Assembly (NCBI GenBank): GCA_902772565.1
Contig: CACYBJ010000014.1
Span: 1 to 9,966, forward strand
Direction of reading: 5' to 3'
DNA from: an uncultured Lachnospiraceae bacterium
GTDB lineage: Bacteria; Bacillota; Clostridia; Lachnospirales; Lachnospiraceae
Length of the DNA stretch: 9,966 bases
The number at the start of each line of letters is the position of its first letter. Within the stretch, counting starts at the first letter, position 1. A program made the position numbers and the translations under genes. Positions 1-5,754 of this stretch are shown piece by piece. The notes below the pieces were generated by a model. That model searched no databases. It saw only the letters and a list, made by a program, of their open reading frames with translations, and was not told the DNA's origin.

Positions 1-2753
1 CGGCTCTTGCAAGGGAACTTACAGCCATCGTAAGAGAGGACAAAGAACTGCCGCTTTATGTTAAGTCTGAACTGGAAGAAGCCTGTCCGCAGGTATCGGA
101 GGAGACGTATTCGCCTTCGAGAGAGAAGGATTTCTACAGATTCCTTACTAGAATCCTTGTGATTGCGGTTATTCGCGGCAGAATTGTAAGTACCAAAACC
201 GTGTTTAACTCAGTGGCAGCAGAAGCAGGAAACGAGCTGAACCGAAAGACCCGCGAGGGCGTTTTCGGAACTGTAAATGACTTTATGTGTGAATTCAGCC
301 CGGAGTGCCAAATCGGAGCAAAGAGCCGGCCGGCCCGTCTGATTGATATCTTTAAGGCTGAAGCCGAAACTTCCGGCGCAGGCGGTACTGTAAAAAGCGG
401 TGAGGAGGCAGGAGGCCTCAGGTTCGTTGTGAAGGGTGAAGGCCACTCCGGAAAAACCACGGCTGTGCTTGATTTTTGCAAGCTGCTTCTTAAGGAGAAT
501 GAACGCAGTCTGGTTTTTTATGCCGATGCCAAAACTCTTGAGAGTTATCAAAGCTTTTTTGAATATATTCATCTCAGGTATCTTGAGGGGTTTCATCTGT
601 CGAAGGAAAACGACTCTTTGGAATCCTTTGAAAACTTTATTTCCGGGGAGTGCAGCGGCGAGTCGGTAACGATAGTAATTGATGATTATGACAGGCTGCC
701 GGCGGGATACCGTGCCGAATTCGAAGCGGAGCTCACAGGCAGAAGCCGTATTTTTGAAAGTGTAAATATCCTTTTGTGCCTGAGGGAGTTAAACTCCACT
801 ACTTTAAGGAACTTCAGTCTGTTAGAGGCAACAGGAGTAAGCAAAAAGACCGTTAACAGAGTGTTAAAAGAAAAACTGTCTTCCATAAATCCAAAGGATA
901 TTCCGGAACTGAAAAAGATTGTAAAGGCTCCCGGCCTCTTAAGCCTTCTGGCGGCTGTATCATCGTCCGGGCGTAAGACTGTGGCAGTAACACCAGCCGG
1001 GCTGATAATTGAGAACATTAATCATCTTGCCGGGGAACTTCCGTCGAAAATGGTGGTAGACGTGGACTGCCTTGGCTTTTCTCTTTGGGCCCTGCTTCCG
1101 TACATGGCTGCCAAAACGGGTTTTGCGCGGTCGGAACTGTATGCGCATCTGCCGGAGTATGTGAGGAATGTGGCGGAAATGGGCGTTTATGCAGACAGTT
1201 ATCCTGTTGAGAAATTCATACATGACACCGATCCGGCAGACAGACTGTCTTACTTTAATACATTCTTCCTTCCGCTTTCGGAAGGACTGGGATTTCTTCG
1301 TGAGAGGAGACAGGAGGCGTCATCTGAGATTGCCGGTGATGGGTCTTATACCCCCGGCGTCCTGAGACTTTCTGCGAGTCCGTCTGCAGGTCACAACCGG
1401 ATTTTACCGGGGGCAACAGAGTACGAGTGGTGTGACAGCCGCCTGAAGAACTTTTTTGCGGCATTTTATATTTATGCGCTTCTTGATTCTCACCATAAGG
1501 ATGAGGCTTTGGAAGAAATCCGAAACATAGGAGAGACTCTGTTTCCGTACGAAAACGGAGCCTTTTATGCCGGCGGAATGGAGGAGGCGGAGAATAGGTT
1601 TGAGCAGGCCGGGTATCTTCTGGAACTCCTGGGAAATGAAATGCCTGAGGGAGACAACGCAGTAAGGTATGCATTTGCCGAATTATACGGGGCAATGGCT
1701 GTTTTCTATGACATAAAAGGTTTTGAAGAGGAGAGGCTTGATGCTTCGGTTAAGGCCTTGCCTTTGTTTGAGGAAATGAGTGAGAAAAGCGCCGATGTTA
1801 TGACGCTGCACAAGATCAATAAGCTTGCCTATTACGTTATCAAATACAAACCTGCGGCAACGGAAAAAGAGACTGCCGCCATTAAGGGAAATGATGCTCT
1901 CTATTTTGAAAAGCTGGAAAGAACCTATCGTGAAAAGCTTGGTGAGGAGTACGGGAAGCATCTGCAAGATGCGAAGGGGTATCTCACCCGGGCAGATGCA
2001 AAGGCTATGGCCATAGCCGGCGGAGAACTGGAGCATGCCAGAATACACGGTAATCTGGGAGCTTTCTACCAGAAAAAGGGTAATATGGCAGCGGACAGAA
2101 AGGAAAGTTTTCATTTTTACGATCTGGCAGAGGCGGAGTACCGGGAGTCGGAAAAACTTAAGGAGGAACTTCTTAACGCCGGTTCCTATCCTGAAAATCT
2201 TATCAGAGAAGCCCTTAGAAGAAGCTATGAACAGCTGGCTACCAATTTCTATAAAAAGAGTGAAATTGATAAAGCAATCGAATACCATTACAGGGCGATA
2301 GATGAGGGTAAGAGGATAAAGTCCGGTTACACCTACGAGGCCTACAGCAGACTGGCTGGCTGCCTTATGGCGAAGTATGACAATCCCGGAAAGGGTAAGG
2401 CAAGCTTGTTTGAGTACGACGGAACGACAGACGGTTTTGGCAAAACCGTTGGGGATGCCGCCTTCACAAAAGCCCTGGAGATTCTGGAAATACTGAAAGA
2501 AGGCATTGACTCCATGAATGAAATGGGCGTTGTAAACGTAAAAGAACTGGAAGACATTTACAGAAAGTGTTACGTCCTTGTGAGCAGACTTAAAAAGTCC
2601 TTCTATTCTGTTAATCCGGGAAGCGGCGGTTACTCTGAAGGATCCGCCGGGCTTTTAAAAGAAATCTTTGAACGTTCCATGGAAATAGTTAGGGAACACG
2701 GAAAGTACAGGCTGTATGTGAGCAGGGAAATACCGGAACTTTTTACGAACTGA
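1..2753 (+). CDS. NACHT-like STAND NTPase with TPR-like C-terminal half, 5' end missing
   Basis: The frame is open from the left edge (first whole codon at 3), so 916 residues are visible and the true start lies upstream. The GTG at 159 has no ribosome binding site and is not believed to be the start. Numbering from that GTG, a Walker A motif GEGHSGKTT lies at residues 93-101 and a Walker B IVIDDYD at 172-178. NILLCLREL at 203-211 sits where NACHT proteins carry a sensor arginine, and WCDSRLKNFFAAFYI at 424-438 resembles the conserved FxHxSFQEFFAAxYL element of NACHT proteins. From about 500 to 860 the protein is helical, with TPR-like units near 509-540, 627-665 and, clearest, 690-716. No C-terminal DNA-binding domain is apparent. 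STAND proteins typically act as ATP-driven switches that oligomerise after ligand sensing, in defence or regulation. Any effector domain would be N-terminal and out of view. A MalT-like regulator is less likely. The family call is fairly sure; the function is unknown. Confidence 0.8.
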   Translation, partial: ALARELTAIVREDKELPLYVKSELEEACPQVSEETYSPSREKDFYRFLTRILVIAVIRGRIVSTKTVFNSVAAEAGNELNRKTREGVFGTVNDFMCEFSPECQIGAKSRPARLIDIFKAEAETSGAGGTVKSGEEAGGLRFVVKGEGHSGKTTAVLDFCKLLLKENERSLVFYADAKTLESYQSFFEYIHLRYLEGFHLSKENDSLESFENFISGECSGESVTIVIDDYDRLPAGYRAEFEAELTGRSRIFESVNILLCLRELNSTTLRNFSLLEATGVSKKTVNRVLKEKLSSINPKDIPELKKIVKAPGLLSLLAAVSSSGRKTVAVTPAGLIIENINHLAGELPSKMVVDVDCLGFSLWALLPYMAAKTGFARSELYAHLPEYVRNVAEMGVYADSYPVEKFIHDTDPADRLSYFNTFFLPLSEGLGFLRERRQEASSEIAGDGSYTPGVLRLSASPSAGHNRILPGATEYEWCDSRLKNFFAAFYIYALLDSHHKDEALEEIRNIGETLFPYENGAFYAGGMEEAENRFEQAGYLLELLGNEMPEGDNAVRYAFAELYGAMAVFYDIKGFEEERLDASVKALPLFEEMSEKSADVMTLHKINKLAYYVIKYKPAATEKETAAIKGNDALYFEKLERTYREKLGEEYGKHLQDAKGYLTRADAKAMAIAGGELEHARIHGNLGAFYQKKGNMAADRKESFHFYDLAEAEYRESEKLKEELLNAGSYPENLIREALRRSYEQLATNFYKKSEIDKAIEYHYRAIDEGKRIKSGYTYEAYSRLAGCLMAKYDNPGKGKASLFEYDGTTDGFGKTVGDAAFTKALEILEILKEGIDSMNEMGVVNVKELEDIYRKCYVLVSRLKKSFYSVNPGSGGYSEGSAGLLKEIFERSMEIVREHGKYRLYVSREIPELFTN

Positions 2754-2793
2754 GATTTTGTAAACGCGAATTGTACATGAATTGGTGAGATAT

Positions 2794-3810
2794 ATGAAAA
2801 ACGCACATCGTTTCCTGTGTCCTGAGTGCGGACGCAGCGCATCCGAAAGACAGGAAGAAATACTTACGCAAATTGATAACTGGGTCTCGTCGGACGCAAT
2901 GGGCGAGTTGACAGAGGCATTCGGCGGGAAAAAACCTTCCGGTAATCTCAAAGAGAAGATAACTGGGTTGAATGAGTTTGCGGAAGTCTGGGACTACCGT
3001 AAAAAAGCAGCGGGAGCCGAGCGCTGGGAACTGACGGAGGATCCGGAACTTACGGAGAAAAAGGACCTGATCATGGACTGTGTAACCCGCCTGGGACTTG
3101 TAAGCATTACAGAGCCTGCGGCGTCTCCCGATTATATCGTCCCGCTGGGTGGTGCGAGAAGGTCCAATTACGCAAGGCCGCTTAAAGCACGGGAAGTAAT
3201 CGACGGGTTTGGCCTCAGCGGAAAAAAAGTGGTAGGTCTTTCATCCCTGCGTCCCATAAATGATATCGAAAGACCATTCGTCGACGCATATGCCCCGGGG
3301 GCAAAGAACGAATACGAAGCTATGTGCGCAGGAATCGCAAAGTCCTTTGGACTTGTAAGAGAAGAGGCTTCGGAAGATGTTTGCAGCCATGAAAATATGA
3401 GCAGGCAGCGGTTATTTACGGAAGACTTTCATAACCATGAGAACGTAAATCTCCGGTGGGCGGTTACGGAGTTTAATGAGGCATATGCCGGAAACCGTCT
3501 GTCGGTACTTGCGGCGCCCTCATCCGACCCGGGAAGGCGGGCCAACAGCAGAGACACCTTTGAATTCCTTCTTGAAAAAATGAGTATTAAACCGGGAGAC
3601 CGGCTTCTTCTGGTTACATCATGCATATACGTGCCCTTCCAGTTGTTGCGTTTTATGGACCTGGCAGTTGAGCGGGGGTTCTATGTTGACTGTATCGGCA
3701 TGGAAAACAATGACAGCACAGGCACGGCTTTCAGTCATCTTGCCAACTATTGTCAGGAAACCAAAGCGGCGGTTAACGCAGCCAAGGCTCTGGTTGACAG
3801 GTGGGTGTAG
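2794..3810 (+). CDS. Unnamed protein, possible DUF218/YdcF-like Rossmann fold, partner of the NTPase
   Basis: This 338-residue protein starts at ATG 2794, with GGTGAG at 2784-2789 as ribosome binding site. TTG and GTG codons at 2782 and 2785 lie on or over that site and are rejected. A single FLCPECG motif at residues 7-13 looks like half a zinc ribbon, with no second pair obvious. The core has DYIVPLGGARRSNYARPLKA (113-132), a strand KKVVGLSSLRP (144-154), RRANSRDTFEFLLE (248-261) and GDRLLLVTSCIYVPFQLLRF (268-287). A glycine-rich strand end, an NT/DT helix and a VTS-x-hVPxQ strand resemble the DUF218 layout and, from memory only, hypothetical proteins of actinobacteria. No signal peptide or membrane segment is seen. 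It follows the NTPase by 40 bases with no intervening terminator, so co-transcription is likely. The fold is tentative and the function unknown. Confidence 0.75.
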   Translation: MKNAHRFLCPECGRSASERQEEILTQIDNWVSSDAMGELTEAFGGKKPSGNLKEKITGLNEFAEVWDYRKKAAGAERWELTEDPELTEKKDLIMDCVTRLGLVSITEPAASPDYIVPLGGARRSNYARPLKAREVIDGFGLSGKKVVGLSSLRPINDIERPFVDAYAPGAKNEYEAMCAGIAKSFGLVREEASEDVCSHENMSRQRLFTEDFHNHENVNLRWAVTEFNEAYAGNRLSVLAAPSSDPGRRANSRDTFEFLLEKMSIKPGDRLLLVTSCIYVPFQLLRFMDLAVERGFYVDCIGMENNDSTGTAFSHLANYCQETKAAVNAAKALVDRWV

Positions 3811-3813
3811 CAA

Positions 3814-3856
3814 AAGACCGTCTTGACAAGAGGCGGTCTTCATCATATTATTTGTT
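3814..3856 (+). terminator. Hairpin terminator after the NTPase cassette
   Basis: AAGACCGTCT (3814-3823) pairs with AGGCGGTCTT (3831-3840) over 10 base pairs, including two G-T pairs, around a 7-base loop. It starts 3 bases after the stop codon. The tail (CATCATATTATTTGTT) is only moderately T-rich, so termination may be partial. The loop overlaps the -35 box of the next promoter. Confidence 0.6.
3823..3851 (+). promoter_or_regulatory. Sigma-A type promoter of the riboflavin transporter leader
   Basis: A perfect -35 TTGACA at 3823-3828, a 17-base spacer and -10 TATTAT at 3846-3851 predict a transcript start near 3857-3859. That is just ahead of the leader hairpin and the FMN riboswitch. The -35 box lies in the loop and edge of the upstream terminator hairpin. 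Confidence 0.75.
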
Positions 3857-3883
3857 AGGCAGATGCCTCACGCATCTGACTAA
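3855..3883 (+). other. Stem-loop at the 5' end of the ribU leader RNA
   Basis: CAGATGC (3860-3866) pairs perfectly with GCATCTG (3872-3878) around a 5-base loop. TTAG/CTAA flanks (3855-3858 and 3880-3883) extend it past one mismatch. It falls at or next to the predicted transcript start and just before the riboswitch, so it may protect the RNA 5' end. It is not followed by a T-tract, so a terminator is unlikely. Confidence 0.5.
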
Positions 3884-3887
3884 AAAT

Positions 3888-4032
3888 CTCTTTGGGGCAG
3901 GTGAGAATCCTGACCGGCGGTAAAGTCCGCGAACCCGAAAGGGCCGATCCGGTGGAATTCCGGAACCGACGGTGATTAAGAGTGGCTGCACTGCGACTTG
4001 CGGCGACCTCTTAGTAGTCCGGATGAGAAAGG
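3888..4032 (+). promoter_or_regulatory. FMN riboswitch (RFN element)
   Basis: The conserved RFN core is present in order. GGGGCAGG-TGAGAAT-CCTG (3894-3912) is followed by ACCGGCGGTAAAGTCCGCG (3913-3931). Next come GGGCCGATCCGGTGGAATTCC (3941-3961 region), CCGACGGT (3966-3973) and AGTCCGGATG (4016-4025). A variable stem closes with TAAGAG/CTCTTA between about 3977 and 4014. The closing helix pairs CTTT (3890-3893) with AAAG (4028-4031), and the latter is part of the ribU ribosome binding site AAAGGAG. No terminator lies between aptamer and gene. FMN binding should therefore lower translation start rather than end transcription; the aptamer identity is secure, the mechanism inferred. Confidence 0.95.
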
Positions 4033-4039
4033 AGCCAAA

Positions 4040-4690
4040 ATGAAAAAACATCTTAATCCACGTAACCTTGTCTTAATTGCGCTTTTCGGCGCCCTTGCAG
4101 CAATTCTCATGCTGTTTGAAATCCCGCTTACTTTCATAGTTCCCGAGTTTATCAAACTGGACTTTTCCGAACTTCCGGTTGTTCTCGGTGCGTTTATGAT
4201 GGGCCCGGTTGAAGGCATCTTCATAGCAACCGTAAAGGTGCTTCTCAAACTGGTGATTAAGCCGACTTCATCTGCCTATATCGGTGAGCTTGCCAACTGG
4301 ATCTATTCCGTGAGCTACATCATTCCGGCAGCGCTGGTTTACCATTTCAAGAAGGGCAAGAGCGGTGCGGCGGTTTCCCTTGCTGTGGGAACTGTGGTAA
4401 CATCGGTTGTTGCGGTTGTTTCCAATACCTTCTTTATTTTCCCGGCCTACGTAAAACTTTACGGCATGCCTATGAATGTAATTGTCGGAATGGGAACTGC
4501 TATCAACAGTCATATCACAAGTCTCGGAACCATGATGCTTTTCTCCATCCTTCCTTTCAACCTTATAAAGTACGGTCTTGTGTCCGTCATCACATTTTTC
4601 AGCTACAAGAGGCTCAAGGGTGTGATTTTCGGTGGGAACGGATCGGTGGCAAAGGATGATGCACAGATAGTTGAAACCCAACAGATTTAA
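4040..4690 (+). CDS. ribU: Riboflavin ECF transporter substrate-binding component RibU
   Basis: This 216-residue membrane protein captures riboflavin as the S component of an energy-coupling factor transporter. It works with shared EcfA and EcfT subunits that are not in this window. Hydrophobic segments lie near residues 9-27, 44-70, 86-103, 112-135, 143-155 and 163-187, matching the usual six-helix S-component fold. FIKLDFSELPVVLGAFMMGP (37-56) and IGELANWIYS (81-90) match the typical RibU pattern. The start is ATG 4040, with AAAGGAG at 4028-4034; an in-frame TTG at 3998 lies inside the riboswitch and is rejected. The last 16 or so residues are polar and look like a loose cytoplasmic tail. 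The FMN riboswitch in front independently supports the substrate. It is transcribed alone and ends at a strong terminator. Confidence 0.95.
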   Translation: MKKHLNPRNLVLIALFGALAAILMLFEIPLTFIVPEFIKLDFSELPVVLGAFMMGPVEGIFIATVKVLLKLVIKPTSSAYIGELANWIYSVSYIIPAALVYHFKKGKSGAAVSLAVGTVVTSVVAVVSNTFFIFPAYVKLYGMPMNVIVGMGTAINSHITSLGTMMLFSILPFNLIKYGLVSVITFFSYKRLKGVIFGGNGSVAKDDAQIVETQQI

Positions 4691-4699
4691 AATGATACC

Positions 4700-4729
4700 T
4701 TGTCAACACGGGAAGGTATGTGCTAATAT
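4700..4729 (+). promoter_or_regulatory. Promoter-like sequence just before the ribU terminator
   Basis: TTGTCA (4700-4705), an 18-base spacer and TAATAT (4724-4729) form a good sigma-A match, helped by a TGC extended -10 at 4721-4723. The predicted start (about 4735-4737) is only some 8 bases before the terminator stem. It could drive hisB by read-through, make a roughly 40-base RNA, or be a chance match in the ribU 3' end. Confidence 0.5.
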
Positions 4730-4743
4730 ATTTTAGTCGCTTG

Positions 4744-4775
4744 AAACCGCAGGTGATGCCTGCGGTTTTATTTTT
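4744..4775 (+). terminator. Strong intrinsic terminator between ribU and hisB
   Basis: AAACCGCAGG (4744-4753) pairs perfectly with CCTGCGGTTT (4759-4768) around the loop TGATG. It is followed by TTTTATTTTT (4766-4775, overlapping the stem end). This is a textbook rho-independent terminator 54 bases after the ribU stop. Confidence 0.92.
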
Positions 4776-4851
4776 CACAGTACGGTTTGGGCATCTCCGC
4801 CCGCCGGTTCATGTATAGTCCGGTGAGCACGATGTCTCGATTGGGGGAAAT

Positions 4852-5451
4852 ATGTCAGACAGAATTGCTACAGTTACCAGAACAACAAAAGAAACGGACA
4901 TTACCGTTACCATAAATCTTGACGGCTCCGGAAAACTTGATATCGAAACAGGCGTGCCTTTCTTCGATCACATGCTTTCGGGATTTGCAAAGCACGGTCT
5001 TTTCGACCTTACACTTAAGTGCAAGGGTGACATACAGGTGGATTGCCACCATACAATTGAAGATTGCGGTATAGCGCTGGGACAGGCCATAGCCAAGGCA
5101 TTGGGTGACAAATCAGCCATCAAACGCTACGGTTTCTTCATTATTCCAATGGATGAGACTCTTGTTCTTTCTGCCGTTGATTTAAGCGGAAGGCCTTATC
5201 TTGTATTTGAAGAAGAATACTCATCCGAAAGAGTCGGCGACATGGATACCGAAATGGTAAGAGAATTTTTCTACGCCGTATCTTATTCTGCAATGATGAA
5301 TCTTCACATAAAGAAGTTCTCGGGTTCCAATAACCACCACATAGCCGAAGCCAGCTTTAAGGCTTTCGGACGTGCACTTTCCGATGCCGTACGCATCGAG
5401 CCCCGTCTTAACGGAGAGGTGTGGTCCACAAAGGGCAGCCTTGATAAGTAG
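4852..5451 (+). CDS. hisB: Imidazoleglycerol-phosphate dehydratase HisB
   Basis: This 199-residue cytoplasmic enzyme removes water from imidazole glycerol phosphate to give imidazole acetol phosphate in histidine synthesis. The family's hallmark motifs are all present: GVPFFDHM (34-41), DCHHTIED (64-71), PMDE (99-102) and NNHHIAEASFKAFGRAL (160-176). The histidines and acidic residues in these motifs bind the two manganese ions. Length fits the monofunctional form, and there is no fused phosphatase domain as in E. coli. The C-terminus reads WSTKGSLDK where PSTKG is usual, a minor change outside the metal sites. The start ATG 4852 has a GGGGGA site at 4843-4848, with close spacing. The gene stands alone, not in a his operon. 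Its promoter is unclear: a weak TATAGT at 4814-4819 has no good -35, and the better promoter at 4700-4729 lies before a terminator. Confidence 0.96.
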   Translation: MSDRIATVTRTTKETDITVTINLDGSGKLDIETGVPFFDHMLSGFAKHGLFDLTLKCKGDIQVDCHHTIEDCGIALGQAIAKALGDKSAIKRYGFFIIPMDETLVLSAVDLSGRPYLVFEEEYSSERVGDMDTEMVREFFYAVSYSAMMNLHIKKFSGSNNHHIAEASFKAFGRALSDAVRIEPRLNGEVWSTKGSLDK

Positions 5452-5487
5452 GAATCTGCCGAAGAAAACACAAGAATACGTAAATGT

Positions 5488-5504
5488 GTAATTGACACAA
5501 TTAC
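5488..5504 (+). repeat. Inverted repeat over the distal -35 box
   Basis: GTAATTG and CAATTAC are perfect 7-base arms around ACA. The -35 box TTGACA (5492-5497) lies inside it, so a protein binding here would be placed to block or reshape polymerase binding. Confidence 0.55.
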
Positions 5505-5520
5505 GAAATGATGTTAATAT
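5492..5520 (+). promoter_or_regulatory. Distal promoter of the pilus operon
   Basis: A perfect -35 TTGACA at 5492-5497, a 17-base spacer and -10 TAATAT at 5515-5520 predict a start near 5527. This gives a leader of about 230 bases before pilB. Confidence 0.72.
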
Positions 5521-5532
5521 TTTGTTAACAAA
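5521..5532 (+). repeat. Palindrome TTTGTTAACAAA at the distal start site
   Basis: A perfect 12-base palindrome sits over the predicted transcript start of the distal promoter. Its position suits a repressor site, but short AT-rich palindromes can arise by chance. Confidence 0.4.
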
Positions 5533-5546
5533 TTATTTACAATTTC

Positions 5547-5563
5547 TGACGTGTCACACGTCA
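5547..5563 (+). repeat. 17-base near-perfect palindrome, operator candidate
   Basis: TGACGTGTCACACGTCA has 8-base arms around one central C. It contains more G and C than the surrounding AT-rich DNA, so chance is less likely than for its neighbours. It lies about 30 bases downstream of the distal -10 box and could act as an operator or, in RNA, as a small hairpin. Confidence 0.55.
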
Positions 5564-5570
5564 TCTATAT

Positions 5571-5592
5571 TTAATTAGTTTATGCTAATTAA
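5571..5592 (+). repeat. Inverted repeat TTAATTAG / CTAATTAA
   Basis: Perfect 8-base arms (5571-5578 and 5585-5592) surround a 6-base loop. It is AT-only except for one G-C pair, so it is weak as an RNA stem but plausible as a protein site. Confidence 0.4.
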
Positions 5593-5617
5593 GTTTTATA
5601 CGAGAAAAAATGTGGTT

Positions 5618-5639
5618 TGAACAAAATATGAACACAATA
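5618..5639 (+). repeat. 11-base tandem repeat
   Basis: TGAACAAAATA (5618-5628) is followed directly by TGAACACAATA (5629-5639), differing at one base. The unit is close to one DNA turn, so two copies present the same face. They end 44 bases upstream of the proximal -35 box and could be an activator site. Confidence 0.45.
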
Positions 5640-5682
5640 TGTGGACTTTTTGTACAAAAAAGGCATTTTTTAACTAAAAAAG

Positions 5683-5711
5683 TTGCATTCATTTGGTAAA
5701 AATGCTAAAAT
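5683..5711 (+). promoter_or_regulatory. Proximal promoter of the pilus operon
   Basis: TTGCAT at 5683-5688, a 17-base spacer and TAAAAT at 5706-5711 with a TGC extended -10 (5703-5705) predict a start near 5718, about 36 bases before pilB. The -10 box lies within the 13-base palindrome GCTAAAATTTAGC (5704-5716). Confidence 0.68.
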
Positions 5712-5754
5712 TTAGCCAGGTGAAGACCGATTTTTATCGCTTAAGGGGACTATA

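Larger units (their letters stand above)
5452..5754 (+). promoter_or_regulatory. AT-rich control region ahead of the pilus operon
   Basis: No gene is seen in these 303 bases. The stretch is much richer in A and T than the genes around it and holds two promoter candidates, several inverted repeats and a tandem repeat, listed separately. There is no clear terminator for hisB: the repeat at 5488-5504 is not followed by a T-tract, so some read-through into the pilus operon is possible. The pilB ribosome binding site AAGGGG lies at 5743-5748, 6 bases before the ATG. Confidence 0.7.

Noticed and set aside
159..161. GTG as the start of the NTPase gene
   Set aside because: The frame is open to the left edge and no ribosome binding site precedes this codon, so the gene is treated as cut by the window.
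1255..2288. Long reading frames on the minus strand, including 1683-2288
   Set aside because: They lie opposite the NTPase gene, have no recognisable domains, and their composition is that of a reverse shadow.
2782..2793. TTG or GTG start for the second gene
   Set aside because: They overlap the likely ribosome binding site GGTGAG. ATG 2794 is better placed.
3998..4039. Upstream TTG start for ribU
   Set aside because: It lies in the conserved FMN riboswitch and would add a non-hydrophobic extension with no ribosome binding site.
4783..4788. CGGTTT as an antiterminator partner for the hisB leader
   Set aside because: It could pair with AAACCG (4744-4749), but it is made after the terminator and is shorter, so it cannot readily compete.
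4814..4819. TATAGT as the hisB -10 box
   Set aside because: There is no acceptable -35 at 16-18 bases, and the neighbouring TG is one base out of place for an extended -10. It is kept only as a weak possibility.
5691..5716. Sigma-54 promoter for the pilus operon
   Set aside because: TTGG and GC elements exist, but 7 bases lie between GG and GC where 10 are needed, and the sigma-A match is better.
5521..5754. Cyclic di-GMP riboswitch in the pilus leader
   Set aside because: Such elements control pilus genes in some Clostridia, but the conserved core sequences of either class are not seen here or at 9841-9950.
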